Virus record (IMG/VR): IMGVR_UViG_3300044640_000819
Coordinates: 1-30,783 of that record
Strand: one strand, 5' to 3'
Source of the DNA: a virus
Length of the DNA: 30,783 bases
In this document: positions 14,821-23,521 of the stretch, piece by piece
How positions within the stretch are numbered: position 1 is the first letter of the stretch
Layout: every line of letters begins with the position of its first letter
The notes under the pieces: generated by a model
Databases searched by the model: none
The model's input: the letters and a program-made list of their open reading frames with translations, nothing else
Told to the model about the DNA's origin: nothing
Translations under genes and position numbers: made by a program

Positions 14821-15155
14821 CCAAAGAATTTCCGCAGCAGCAAACTTACATTCCCGGACGCCCAATTTTGACCTACTTCCGAAGGCTGTTCGTGTCTTTG
14901 GATCAGTTGGTCAATGTCATTTTCGCTGGGGACGAGGATGAAACCGTGTCCTCCCGCATCGCCAAAGACGTTCGGCGCGGTCGCAAATTCGCTTGCGTCC
15001 TGTGCAAAATCCTTGACTGGATCGACCCGGACCATTGCGAAAAGGCCATCGAGCGGGATGAGGGCAAGAGGCCCGGCCAATACGACCCGCCCCCGGGCCT
15101 CGAAAAGCGCTATGAGAAGCGTTGGGTCTATCCCCCGCGCGGGGACTGGAGTTAA
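14817..15155 (+). CDS. Conserved phage protein with cysteine/histidine motif, 112 aa
   Basis: The GTG start overlaps the previous stop (GTGA). The core DEDETVSSRIAKDVRRGRKF is followed by CVLCKILDWIDPDHC (about residues 60-74). The C-x-x-C plus H-C spacing could bind zinc, though this is unproven. The C-terminus is rich in proline, arginine and tyrosine. I recognise the general pattern (G-D-x-D-E-T-x-S-S-R) from phage genomes, but no function is known. It lies before the tail hub gene. Confidence 0.6.
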   Translation: MTKEFPQQQTYIPGRPILTYFRRLFVSLDQLVNVIFAGDEDETVSSRIAKDVRRGRKFACVLCKILDWIDPDHCEKAIERDEGKRPGQYDPPPGLEKRYEKRWVYPPRGDWS

Positions 15156-15157
15156 GC

Positions 15158-16957
15158 ATGGCTCGCGTTGTTCTTGAACTCCCTCCCGGGCTCAACAACG
15201 ACGACACGACCTTTTCCGCCGCAGGTCGGTGGGCTGACGGCTCCAACGTGCGCTTCTGGCGAGGCCGGGCGCAAGTCATCAACGGCTGGGAAGCCCTGAC
15301 GACAACCGCCCTGACTGGCATCTGCCGCAAGGTGTTCGGCTGGACGGACAACGCCGCCGTTCTGAATGTGGCGGCGGGGACACATAGCAACCTCCAGCTT
15401 TATCAGGGCGGGGCGCTCTACGACATCACGCCGTTTGGCCCGGTGGTGCAGCTTGGCCCCAACCCCCTGACGGTGACGAACTCGTCGCCGGTGGTGACCG
15501 TCTCCCATCCCGGCCACGGCCTGATTACCGGGGACAGCGTGACCATCTCCGGCGCGGTGGCGGTGGCGACCATCACGCCGAACGGGACGTTTCCCATCAC
15601 CGTCCTGACGGCTGATACCTACAGCTACACCTTCACGTCCAACGCCAACAACAACACGACCGGCGGCGGAACCCTTGTGGTCGCCATCCCTCAGAAGGCC
15701 CTCCCTGCGGGCAATATCGACGGCACTGGCGGCGCGGGCTACGGAACCGGCACTTGGTCAACCGGAACCTACTCCAGCCCGTCCACGGTCGATTATTTCC
15801 CCCGCACGTGGTCCCTCAGCGCATGGGGCCAGAACCTGATCGCCAACCCGCGCGGGGGCGGTGTGTATACATGGACCAATAACACGGCCAACCGGGCCAT
15901 TGCGGTGGCGAACGCGCCCTCTCAGGTGACTTACGCCCTTGTGGCCCCAACCCGTCAGCTATTCGCCCTGGGCTGCAATGCTGAGGCCTCGCCCCACACC
16001 TTCGACCCGCTGATTATCCGCCATTCCAGCATCGGGAATAACACGGAGTGGAACACGGCGGCTTCGACGACCGCGCGGGAATATCGCCTCCCCGGCGGGG
16101 GACGCATTGTCTGCGGTGCGGTGGTCGGGGATAACCTCCTGATCTGGACGTCGGAGGCCCTGTTCCTCGGAACCTTCGTCGGCTCCCTTGGCCAGCCGTG
16201 GCGGTTTGACAAGGTCGGGGATCAGTGCGGGATCATCGGACCGAACGCCTTCGCCATCAACGGTCAGCAGGCCATGTGGGTGGGTCCGAACCTCCAGTTT
16301 TACGCTTACACCCTCGGCGGACAGCCCATCCTCATCCCCTGCCCCATTCAGGACGACTTTGCCGACAACATGGCCCCGGCCCAGACCGACAAAATCACGC
16401 TGTCGTCGGTGTCGTTCTTCGACGAGGTCCGGATTGATTACCCGGACGGCCGAGATGGGGTGGAGAACTCGCGTTATCTGGCGGCCCACATTCCGACGCT
16501 GCTAAACAGCCCCGAGAACGCATGGTATCGTGGCGTCATGGCGCGAACGGCCTTCGTTGATACGCCGCCTTCCCCCAACGCCTTCCCGATTGGCGTTGAC
16601 CCGGCGGGCCTCATCTACTGGCATGAAAAAGGCCAGACGGCGAACGGCGGCCCGATATCATGGTTCATCGAGACGGCGGACAACTACCTCGATCCCGCGC
16701 TGACAATGCAAGTGCGCGGCATCTGGCCCGACTTCAAGGACCAGGTGGGCGCTATCGACGTCAGCATTGCGACCCGGTTCTATCCGCAAGACACTGAGGT
16801 TATGACCTCCGGACAGATCATGGCCCCGAACGCCAACAAGTCCGACGTTCGCGCAACGGGCAGGCTGGCGAAGCTGAAGTTCTCAGGATCGTCGAGCCCG
16901 ACCTTCGTCCGCCTCGGAAACCCGACGATTGACGTTGTTCCGGTGGGGCAGCGGTGA
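15158..16957 (+). CDS. Tail hub / DNA-stabilisation protein, P22 gp10-like, 599 aa
   Basis: It probably closes the connector and holds packaged DNA. The start (ELPPGLNNDDTTFSAAGRW, then ADGSNVRFWRGRAQVINGWE) is typical of this large phage tail-hub family. Later strands such as WGQNLIANPRGGGVYTW and GDNLLIWTSEALF suggest a propeller-like fold. P22 gp10 is about 472 residues, and the extra length is partly the 75-residue module at 102-176 shared with the gene at 12400. ATG 15158 is preferred over an upstream ATG at 15122 because GGAG (15148-15151) precedes it and it avoids overlapping the previous gene. Confidence 0.75.
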   Translation: MARVVLELPPGLNNDDTTFSAAGRWADGSNVRFWRGRAQVINGWEALTTTALTGICRKVFGWTDNAAVLNVAAGTHSNLQLYQGGALYDITPFGPVVQLGPNPLTVTNSSPVVTVSHPGHGLITGDSVTISGAVAVATITPNGTFPITVLTADTYSYTFTSNANNNTTGGGTLVVAIPQKALPAGNIDGTGGAGYGTGTWSTGTYSSPSTVDYFPRTWSLSAWGQNLIANPRGGGVYTWTNNTANRAIAVANAPSQVTYALVAPTRQLFALGCNAEASPHTFDPLIIRHSSIGNNTEWNTAASTTAREYRLPGGGRIVCGAVVGDNLLIWTSEALFLGTFVGSLGQPWRFDKVGDQCGIIGPNAFAINGQQAMWVGPNLQFYAYTLGGQPILIPCPIQDDFADNMAPAQTDKITLSSVSFFDEVRIDYPDGRDGVENSRYLAAHIPTLLNSPENAWYRGVMARTAFVDTPPSPNAFPIGVDPAGLIYWHEKGQTANGGPISWFIETADNYLDPALTMQVRGIWPDFKDQVGAIDVSIATRFYPQDTEVMTSGQIMAPNANKSDVRATGRLAKLKFSGSSSPTFVRLGNPTIDVVPVGQR

Positions 16958-17298
16958 TCGGAGAATGGGTCAGGGTCCGCAAGTGGATTCTGCCCGCGAT
17001 GGTGGACACGACCGAAGCTGAGTTGATTGCTGAACTCCTCGCCGGACGGGCGACCCTCTGGCCCGGCGAGCGAGCGGCCTTTGTCACCGTCCTGCATACC
17101 GACCCCGACCGAATGCACGTCTGGCTAGGCGGTGGGGATGGGGCGGAAATGGAAGCTATGATATCCGGTATGTCGGCCTGGGGCCGTGCGCAAGGCGCGC
17201 AATGGGCCACGGTCAACGGTCGCCGGGGATGGAAGCGGAAGTTGCGGAAACACGGATTTGAGCCCCGGGACGGGGAACTCTGGAAGGCGCTCACATGA
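16954..17298 (+). CDS. GNAT-like small protein, 114 aa
   Basis: The GTG start overlaps the hub stop (GTGA). The fold suggested by ERAAFVTVLHTDPDRMHVWL, then MSAWGRAQGAQW and GRRGWKRKLRKHGFEP resembles the second half of acetyltransferases of the GNAT family (A-x-x-x-G-R-x-G-W-x-x-x-L-x-x-x-G-F). A clear Q/R-x-x-G-x-G/A acetyl-CoA loop is not seen, so activity is doubtful. Podoviruses often encode such a protein next to internal virion genes, and it may be structural. It overlaps the next gene as ATGA. Confidence 0.55.
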   Translation: MIGEWVRVRKWILPAMVDTTEAELIAELLAGRATLWPGERAAFVTVLHTDPDRMHVWLGGGDGAEMEAMISGMSAWGRAQGAQWATVNGRRGWKRKLRKHGFEPRDGELWKALT

Positions 17299-18500
17299 GT
17301 AAGAAAACCAAGACCACCTCGCAAAGCACCAGCACGGCGACCCGGACCCCGACGAACCCCGAATGGGTGACGTCCGGGCTTCAGGGCCTCGGTGGAAAGA
17401 TCATGGGCCTTGCTGACCAAGACCCGCGCTCGTTTGTCGCCGGTCCGTCCACCCTGCAGAATCAGGTCTTCGGCGATGCGGCCAAGCTGACCACCTCTCC
17501 CCGCTTCAATCAGGCTGGCGACATCTTCACCCGCGTGGCCGGGGCTGGGGCGAACACCTACGATCCGTCGCAGGGAAAGGCCGAGGACTGGAGCGCGCAG
17601 GGCTACGACGCCGAAAGGTTCAATGCGTCTTCCCTGCTGGAAGGCCTCGACAAGTATATGAGCCCTTACACGGGGCAGGTGGTGGACACGGCACTGGCCG
17701 ACTACGACTTCGGCGCGGGACAGACGCGGGCCGGGCAGGCGCTGGACGAGGCCCGTTCAGGGGCCTTTGGAGGCTCTGGAGCGGCCATCACGCGCGCGCT
17801 GACTGAAGACAGCCTGACGCGAGGCCGGGGAACCCTGTCCGCTGGCCTGCGGGATACGGCCTTCACGCGAGGCGCTGGCCTGTCCGCCACGGACGCGGGC
17901 TTCCGCAATCAGGCTGCGGCGGCCAATGCGGCGGCGGCAAACCAAGCGGCGGCCTTCCGGGCTCAAGCGGCGAACCAAGCCGCTGCGGCCAATGCGGCGG
18001 CGCGGAACCAGTTCGGCCTTGCCAACATGGACGCGCTGAACGAGGCGGGCCGCTTCAACGCTGGGGCGATGGACACGGCCCTCAATCGCCAACTTACAGC
18101 CGGTGGGGCTCTCGGGGAGTTGGGCGCGCAGGAGGGGGCGGACACGCGGGCCAATCTGGCGCTGCAAGGAACCCTCGGCGCGGATCAGCGGGCGATTGAG
18201 CAGGCAAAGGCTGCGGCCCCGCTTTCGGTTCTTCAGGCTCTCAGCGGCACGTTCAGCGGCCTTCCGCTCAACCTTCTCAGCGGCGAGACGCAAACGGGCT
18301 CGCAGCAGGGCTCCAGCACTAGCTCGACCTCTGACCCCTTGGGCGCTATCGCCACCCTCGGAAGCATGGCCCTGGCCCCGTTCACCGGCGGCTTGTCGAT
18401 GGCGGGTCTCGGCATGAATGCGCTCATGGGCGGCGGGTCGGCTCTCGGCAATTATTCCAGCCAGGTTCCGTCTGGCGGCTTCAGCTTCCTGAGGAGGTAA
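17295..18500 (+). CDS. Internal virion (ejection) protein, alanine-rich, 401 aa
   Basis: The N-terminus is serine- and threonine-rich. Residues 150-300 are strongly alanine-, glutamine- and asparagine-rich, with a near-duplicated block around NQAAAANAAAANQAAAF (residues 205-221) and NQAAAANAAARNQ (about 227-239), suggesting a long helix. The last 60 residues contain glycine-rich hydrophobic stretches (LGAIATLGSMALAPFTGG and AGLGMNALMGGGSALG) that could insert into membranes. This composition fits proteins released with DNA through the cell envelope. It is the first of four such genes. GAGGAGGT at its end is the ribosome-binding site for the next gene. Confidence 0.65.
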   Translation: MSKKTKTTSQSTSTATRTPTNPEWVTSGLQGLGGKIMGLADQDPRSFVAGPSTLQNQVFGDAAKLTTSPRFNQAGDIFTRVAGAGANTYDPSQGKAEDWSAQGYDAERFNASSLLEGLDKYMSPYTGQVVDTALADYDFGAGQTRAGQALDEARSGAFGGSGAAITRALTEDSLTRGRGTLSAGLRDTAFTRGAGLSATDAGFRNQAAAANAAAANQAAAFRAQAANQAAAANAAARNQFGLANMDALNEAGRFNAGAMDTALNRQLTAGGALGELGAQEGADTRANLALQGTLGADQRAIEQAKAAAPLSVLQALSGTFSGLPLNLLSGETQTGSQQGSSTSSTSDPLGAIATLGSMALAPFTGGLSMAGLGMNALMGGGSALGNYSSQVPSGGFSFLRR

Positions 18501-18503
18501 GGC

Positions 18504-19196
18504 ATGCCCCTTTTGAACAAGATCGGCGGCGCTCTGAAGCGCATGGGCCAGTATTACACCTCGCCCGAGGGGCTGCAAACCGTGCAAGCCATGCTGATGG
18601 ATTATGCCAACCCGAACGCGGGAGCGTATGCGGGGCTCATGCGTCAGCGCGAAATGGCGATGCAGAGGCAGCAGGAAGACGCCCAGCGCGAGCAATTCGG
18701 AACCGCCCTCTCCGACCTCATGTCCCAAATGCGCGGTCCCGACACCATGACCCCGCAGGTGAACGAGCTGATCGGCGGGGCGAACATGCGCGGCGGACAG
18801 GTCGGCATGGCCCCGATGCAGATGCAGACGCCTCGACGGGCAGGCCTCGACTACACCGACCCTGCCACGCGGGACGCTTTCCAGCGGTTCATCATGGCCG
18901 GCGGGAAGCCGGAGTTCGCCCAAGGCATTGCGGAGAGCATGCAGCCGGAGAAGCCCACGACATGGACTCTCAGCCGTGGCCAGCGCGTAGTGGACGAAGC
19001 GGGCAACACCATTGCCGAAGGCATGCCCTATGAGGAGCGCCCGCTTGTGGTTCCGCAAGGCGGGTCCGTGTTCTGGCCCGGCCAGCGCGCTCCCGGCTAT
19101 GTAGCGCCCAAGACCTTCGCGCCGCCGCGACCGACCAGTGGCGGGTCGCAAGGTGGCCCCGTCAGAAACCAGCCAACCCGCATCGTCACCTACTAG
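18504..19196 (+). CDS. Internal virion protein, 230 aa
   Basis: It starts MPLLNKIGGALKRMGQYYTS, continues with a methionine- and glutamine-rich helical part (REMAMQRQQEDAQREQFG, about residues 48-65), and ends in a proline- and glycine-rich tail. No enzyme motif is visible. A nearly perfect anti-SD match, AGGAGGT (18491-18497), lies seven bases before the ATG, inside the end of the preceding gene, so expression should be strong. Its position among ejection proteins suggests an internal virion component. The family is unrecognised. Confidence 0.6.
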   Translation: MPLLNKIGGALKRMGQYYTSPEGLQTVQAMLMDYANPNAGAYAGLMRQREMAMQRQQEDAQREQFGTALSDLMSQMRGPDTMTPQVNELIGGANMRGGQVGMAPMQMQTPRRAGLDYTDPATRDAFQRFIMAGGKPEFAQGIAESMQPEKPTTWTLSRGQRVVDEAGNTIAEGMPYEERPLVVPQGGSVFWPGQRAPGYVAPKTFAPPRPTSGGSQGGPVRNQPTRIVTY

Positions 19197-19207
19197 GAGC
19201 CCTCGCT

Positions 19208-20164
19208 ATGGTCTCAAGAAACTACGTTGACGGCGGTGTCTATCCGTTCGCGGACGGATCGGAGAGGGTCTGGTATAAGTCCCCGAACGAAAAGATGCGC
19301 CCGTCCGGCTTCGTCACTGAGGAGGAGTTCAAGCAACTCAAGGCCAGCCAAAGGGCCTCGGTGAGTGAGGCCGATCAGTCCAAGTTCAACGCGGCGCAGG
19401 TTGGCCTTCAGAGCGTGAACGAGGCGCGGCAAATGCTGGCTCGACGCCCCCCAGGCTACAGCAACCGGGTGGCGGCCATGGATGCGGGGGAAATTGACCC
19501 CACATGGCTTGAGGCGTTCTTCCGCAACAAAGGCGGAAACCCGTCCGGCTGGGGTGGGCAGATGGCGCAGGCCCTGACGCCGCTCCGCAACACCGCCTTC
19601 ATCAACCAGATTCAGAACATCCAAAAGAACTCTCCCACTGGTGGCGGGGCGTCTTTGGGAAACTCGATTGTTGAAGGTCAGCGTCTTGAGGGCGCTTTCG
19701 GATCGCTGGCCGTGGGTCAAGACCCCGCCGCCCTTGGCCGCACCCTGTCCAATATCGAAGGCATGGTGAAAACCTGGCAGCCGGGCCTAACCCCTGCCAA
19801 CCCGATGGATTTGACCGCCGGACAAAGCCGGGACACGGCTCCGCGCGGCGCGTTCTATCGGAGCCCCGAGGGGGCGGTGCGGAAGAATATCAGCGGCAAC
19901 GCGGGCAACCCGATAGTGTGGACGCCGGAGAGCGACCCACAGAAGGCCTATAAAGACGCCAAGCTGGCTTGGAACGACCGCTGGTTTCAGCGGCGTGGGA
20001 GCCTCGACGGAGCCAACGAGGCCTTTGAAAAGTGGTGGGCGACCGCCCCGGCGGCCATCAAGACCAACAAGAAGGCCCCGCCGATTGCCCCGCCGCCCCG
20101 CGCTAACAACGCCTTTTCCGGTATGTCAAACGAGCAAGTCCTGAACCTGGCAAGGGGGAAGTAA
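19208..20164 (+). CDS. Internal virion protein, 318 aa
   Basis: The product starts MVSRNYVDGGVYPFADGSER and has a helical middle and a C-terminus that is rich in lysine, proline and alanine (ATAPAAIKTNKKAPPIAPPP) before ending FSGMSNEQVLNLARGK. The middle fragment NPSGWGGQMAQALTPLRNTA and the later GALFGSLAVGQD-like stretch suggest an extended helical structural protein. No catalytic motif is found. It lies between two probable ejection proteins. AGGAG behind the upstream stop is the ribosome-binding site. The TAA stop shares one base with the next ATG. Confidence 0.6.
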   Translation: MVSRNYVDGGVYPFADGSERVWYKSPNEKMRPSGFVTEEEFKQLKASQRASVSEADQSKFNAAQVGLQSVNEARQMLARRPPGYSNRVAAMDAGEIDPTWLEAFFRNKGGNPSGWGGQMAQALTPLRNTAFINQIQNIQKNSPTGGGASLGNSIVEGQRLEGAFGSLAVGQDPAALGRTLSNIEGMVKTWQPGLTPANPMDLTAGQSRDTAPRGAFYRSPEGAVRKNISGNAGNPIVWTPESDPQKAYKDAKLAWNDRWFQRRGSLDGANEAFEKWWATAPAAIKTNKKAPPIAPPPRANNAFSGMSNEQVLNLARGK

Positions 20165-22761
20165 TGCCGACGCGCGAGGAAGCGATGGCCGAAGCCTACC
20201 GGCGCGGCCTTATGCCCCCGCAACAGCGGGCGGCCTATGAGGAAGCGCAACGGCGCGGGCTCGTAAAGGCCCCGTCCGCTCTGGACAGGACCAACGCCTT
20301 CGTAAATCAAAACATCAACCCGGTTTTGATGACGTTCAACCGCAACGCCCTTCCGTTCATGGACGAAGCGGCGGACGCCCTGCAAGCGGCTTCAAACCTC
20401 GCACAAGGCCGCGCCAAGACCCCGGCTGAGGCTTGGACGCAGGCCCGCAGCGCGTCCAAGAGCGCTGTAGCCAACCTTGAGGCGACCCGCCCCAAGACGG
20501 CGGCCCTGACCCGGGGCGTTGGTTTGGCCAGTCAGGCGCTTGTCCCGGCGGGTGTCGGCGCTCGCGCCGTTGCGGCGGCTCCCACTCTTGGCCAAGCGGC
20601 GGTTCGGTCAGGCGTCCTGGGTGCGACCGCTGGTGGCGTCAGCGGCTATGCCGCCGGGGAGGGTCAGAACCGTGGGCGCTCAGCAATCGAAGGCGCAGGC
20701 GTTGGCGGCGCGGTTGGCACGGCCCTGCCGTTTGCGGTTCCCGCTGTCAGCGCTCTTGTGGACCGCGCCTCGCCGTTGATCCGCCAAGGCCTCAGCGCAT
20801 CCGCACCGATGGTGGAAGGCGTGGGGCGCGCTGTTCCCGCTGTAGACGACCTGACGGGGAATGTGGCGGCGAGAATGCGCGCTATGGCTCCGGGCGGTGT
20901 TGCGAACCTGCCGACGCCAGAACAGATCGCCCTTCGCCATATTGCCCGCAACCTTCAGGCGTCGGGCCTGTCGCTGGATGATTTGCGGAGCGCGCCGGAT
21001 AGCATCACGGCGGCGGAGGCCCTTGGCCGCACTGGCCAACGCCAGCTTGGCGCGTTGGCCCGCATGGAGGGGCGGACCGGAGACGATTTGGCCGCCAAAA
21101 TTGCCGAGCGCCGCGCTGGCCGGCCCGATCTGTTGAAGGAGGAGTTTGCGCGGGCAACCGGGGTTGCGCCGGATGACGCGTTGGGCGCTATTCAGTCCGT
21201 CGTGGCAAAGGGCCGGGCAGAGGCCGCCCCGCTTTACGATGCCGCTTACCAGGCCGGACCGTTTGACAGTCCCGCCCTCAATGGCCTGATGGGTAGGCCA
21301 AGCCTTAAGCGGGCCATGAGAAAGGCCTATAGGCTTGCGGCGGAGGAGGGAGAAAACCCGGAGGCGCTGGGCTTGGTCAACATGGACATCATGGACCAGT
21401 GGGCAGTTACCGATCCGGCGGATTTTGGCGCGACACAAACCGCCCAAAAAACCGTTCGCGGCCCGTCGCGGGCGCCCAGTCAAGGTCCGTCGCTGGTCAA
21501 GTTCTTGGCTGATAGTGGCGGCATTGATGACGTCGGCGGCGATCTGGCGGCAATGGATGCCGGTTCTTGGCACAAGGGCAGGGCGTACCAACGGCCTCTG
21601 ATCGGCAGAATGAGCGCCGATGATGCAGCGTTGAAGGCATGGCAGGCAGGCTATTTCCCGGGCCGGCAAGACCGGCCGGATATCAATGAGCTTCTGGACG
21701 CGGTGTCACGCGAGCTGCGCGGAAAGCCCACTTATGCCAGGGCGGCCGATCAGGGAGCGGCGGATCGGTTTGCGGCGCGCAACGCGGCGGACGAGGCGGT
21801 CTATTATGGATACACTGGGGAAGATCCCCCGATGGAAACAGATTACGGCCTGCGCCCTGAGCCTGTGGGCGAGCCCGCCTTCACAAGCCTGCCAACCGCG
21901 AAGACTTGGGACTACGTTAAGCGCGGCTTGGACGAGGTGCTTGAAGGCTATCGAGACACCACGACCGGACGCCTGCCTAACAACAATGAAGTGCGGGCGG
22001 TTCAGGAAACGCTCAAGGCTTTGCGCTCTGAGTTGGTTTCCGCAAACAAGGCCTATGGGCAGGCGCTGAATGTGTCGAGTGACTATCTCGGCGCACAAGA
22101 TGCTTTCTATCGCAGTCAAAAGTTGTTCCTAAATCCGAACGTGACGGAGCAGCAGTTCGCCAAGAATATCGGCGCCTTGAGCGGTTCTGAGAAAGCTGCG
22201 TTCAAGGCGGGCATTGCCAATCAGATGTTTGACAGCGCCCAAAACGGCAAACTGGATACGCGCCTGTTTAAGGCTCCTCGGGTGCGAGAAAAGATGCGCC
22301 TGGTCTTTGGCGAGCGGGACGCGCAGTCTTTGATCTCAACCTTGGAAATTGAGGCGCAAAAAGCGGCCTTTGAGAACCGCTACGGCCCCGCTGCGGGCTC
22401 AATCACGGCGGATATGCTGGCCGGGGGCGAGGAGCTGGCGCAAAGTGTTGGCGGCGGCCCCATGACTGTCGGTCAAATGGTAATGAACCCGGTTCAGGCC
22501 GCAAAAACCGGTGCAGAGGCGCTTATAAACCGCATCTATCTCGGCGCAACGCAGCCGGGCCAAGCAGCGGCGCGGGACGCCATTGGCCAAAACTACCTGA
22601 TGAGCCCGCAGCAACTGGCGGCTCTCCTCGAAGCCAACCCGGTCAATGTCCCGGCGCCGGCCTTCCCCGGCCCGCGCGCGCCCAACCCGTTCGCCCTCAT
22701 ACCCCCCGCACCAATATCAGCACCACGGCCCCGATCGTCACAAGGATCGCGTAGGCAATAA
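20164..22761 (+). CDS. Large internal virion / ejection protein, 865 aa
   Basis: This is the largest product of the window. The N-terminus has short repeats of AEAYRRGLMPPQQRAAYEEAQRRGLVKAP type. Residues 110-205 contain glycine/alanine zippers (GVLGATAGGVSGYAAGEG, GAGVGGAVGTALPFAVPAVS), typical of segments that cross membranes during DNA ejection. The middle (to about residue 760) is helical and charged, and the end is proline-rich. No peptidoglycan-lytic motif was recognised. DNA at about 21300-22500 looks less GC-rich at third positions than the flanks, compatible with exchange. The last 65 bases overlap an antisense gene (22697-22894), and the final SRPRSSQGSRRQ-like residues may be a by-product of that overlap. 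Confidence 0.7.
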   Translation: MPTREEAMAEAYRRGLMPPQQRAAYEEAQRRGLVKAPSALDRTNAFVNQNINPVLMTFNRNALPFMDEAADALQAASNLAQGRAKTPAEAWTQARSASKSAVANLEATRPKTAALTRGVGLASQALVPAGVGARAVAAAPTLGQAAVRSGVLGATAGGVSGYAAGEGQNRGRSAIEGAGVGGAVGTALPFAVPAVSALVDRASPLIRQGLSASAPMVEGVGRAVPAVDDLTGNVAARMRAMAPGGVANLPTPEQIALRHIARNLQASGLSLDDLRSAPDSITAAEALGRTGQRQLGALARMEGRTGDDLAAKIAERRAGRPDLLKEEFARATGVAPDDALGAIQSVVAKGRAEAAPLYDAAYQAGPFDSPALNGLMGRPSLKRAMRKAYRLAAEEGENPEALGLVNMDIMDQWAVTDPADFGATQTAQKTVRGPSRAPSQGPSLVKFLADSGGIDDVGGDLAAMDAGSWHKGRAYQRPLIGRMSADDAALKAWQAGYFPGRQDRPDINELLDAVSRELRGKPTYARAADQGAADRFAARNAADEAVYYGYTGEDPPMETDYGLRPEPVGEPAFTSLPTAKTWDYVKRGLDEVLEGYRDTTTGRLPNNNEVRAVQETLKALRSELVSANKAYGQALNVSSDYLGAQDAFYRSQKLFLNPNVTEQQFAKNIGALSGSEKAAFKAGIANQMFDSAQNGKLDTRLFKAPRVREKMRLVFGERDAQSLISTLEIEAQKAAFENRYGPAAGSITADMLAGGEELAQSVGGGPMTVGQMVMNPVQAAKTGAEALINRIYLGATQPGQAAARDAIGQNYLMSPQQLAALLEANPVNVPAPAFPGPRAPNPFALIPPAPISAPRPRSSQGSRRQ

Positions 22762-22894
22762 AGGTGGCGACCTCGTTACCCGGCTGGCCAACGGGATTAG
22801 GCCGGTTCAGAAACTCCCGGATCGCTGAATCCCGATGCTCTGGCGGGACGATCTCCCAATCCAGCGCTATGGGCTTGTCATCATCCTCGCGCAA
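22697..22894 (-). CDS. Small antisense membrane protein, 65 aa
   Basis: On the minus strand a TTG at 22892-22894 has GGAG seven bases upstream and opens a frame with an acidic N-terminus (MREDDDKPIALDWEIVPPEH), a short linker and one strong C-terminal membrane segment (VATFIAYAILVTIGAVVLIL, ending VRGV). The composition is protein-like, and the gene fills the 155-base gap between the ejection gene and the lysis cassette. It overlaps the ejection gene by 65 bases tail to tail and stops 22 bases short of the next plus-strand start. It is the only minus-strand gene inside the late block. It could be an antiholin, an exclusion factor or a spurious frame. Confidence 0.55.
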   Translation of the reverse strand: MREDDDKPIALDWEIVPPEHRDSAIREFLNRPNPVGQPGNEVATFIAYAILVTIGAVVLILVRGV

Positions 22895-22916
22895 TCTCTC
22901 ACTCCGAGCTTGACCT

Positions 22917-23288
22917 ATGCCAGAAACCCCGCGCCTCCGCGTCCGCCAGGTCAATCAGCCTGAGAGCAAGACGCATGATGAGATTTACGCACTCGTTGAG
23001 CATTCCAGCCGCCAAGCGGAGCAAGCGTTTCAGGCAACCTCTCAGATCGAGCAGATGCTGAAGGACCTGACGGAAGCGATTGGGTCTGAAAACCTCGACG
23101 AATACGGCAAACCAGTAGGAACGGGGATCGTCGGACGTCTCATGCGCTTGGAACGCGACGTTGCGTCTAGGTTCGGCAAATACGACGGCTGGGTCAAGAT
23201 GCTGACGGGGGCGGCGGTCGCTATCGGCATCATTGGGCCGGTTTTGTGGTGGCTTGTGGGCGACAAGATGGCGGACATCTTCAAATGA
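22917..23288 (+). CDS. Coiled-coil protein with C-terminal membrane anchor, 123 aa
   Basis: Residues 20-90 are helical and charged (HSSRQAEQAFQATSQIEQML, then VGRLMRLERDVASRFGKYDG) and residues 95-115 are a membrane segment (MLTGAAVAIGIIGPVLWWLV). The topology resembles XhlA-type lysis accessory proteins, and the gene overlaps a holin start as ATGA, so a lysis role is likely. The ribosome-binding site of ATG 22917 is weak, so the start is less sure. Confidence 0.6.
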   Translation: MPETPRLRVRQVNQPESKTHDEIYALVEHSSRQAEQAFQATSQIEQMLKDLTEAIGSENLDEYGKPVGTGIVGRLMRLERDVASRFGKYDGWVKMLTGAAVAIGIIGPVLWWLVGDKMADIFK

Positions 23289-23521
23289 AGGCCGCGTTTC
23301 TCGCCCTGCAATCCGCCGCGCTCTGTGCGGTGCGCAAGTGGTGGCGGCCCCTCGTTCAGCTTGGGATCGGCGGGAGCCTCGTCGTCAACGGCGTGGTTGT
23401 CCCGCTCATCACCCGGACGTATCCTGACCTGACCGGGCTGGCGGCATGCATCGTCGCGGCGGCTCCGTTTGCGGCAATCCGGGCATGGGAAAAAGCGAAA
23501 GGAACGACCGGCAATGAGTAG
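23285..23521 (+). CDS. Holin, 78 aa
   Basis: It probably forms the timed membrane lesions that start lysis. ATG 23285 overlaps the upstream stop (ATGA) and is preferred over the ATG at 23246. The product has two hydrophobic stretches (VQLGIGGSLVVNGVVVPLI, about residues 27-45, and LTGLAACIVAAAPFAAIRAW) after a short basic N-terminus with KWWRP, and a charged tail. It resembles small holins of the R-P-L-x-x-x-G type. It sits directly before the endolysin and overlaps its start by eight bases. Confidence 0.8.
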   Translation: MKAAFLALQSAALCAVRKWWRPLVQLGIGGSLVVNGVVVPLITRTYPDLTGLAACIVAAAPFAAIRAWEKAKGTTGNE

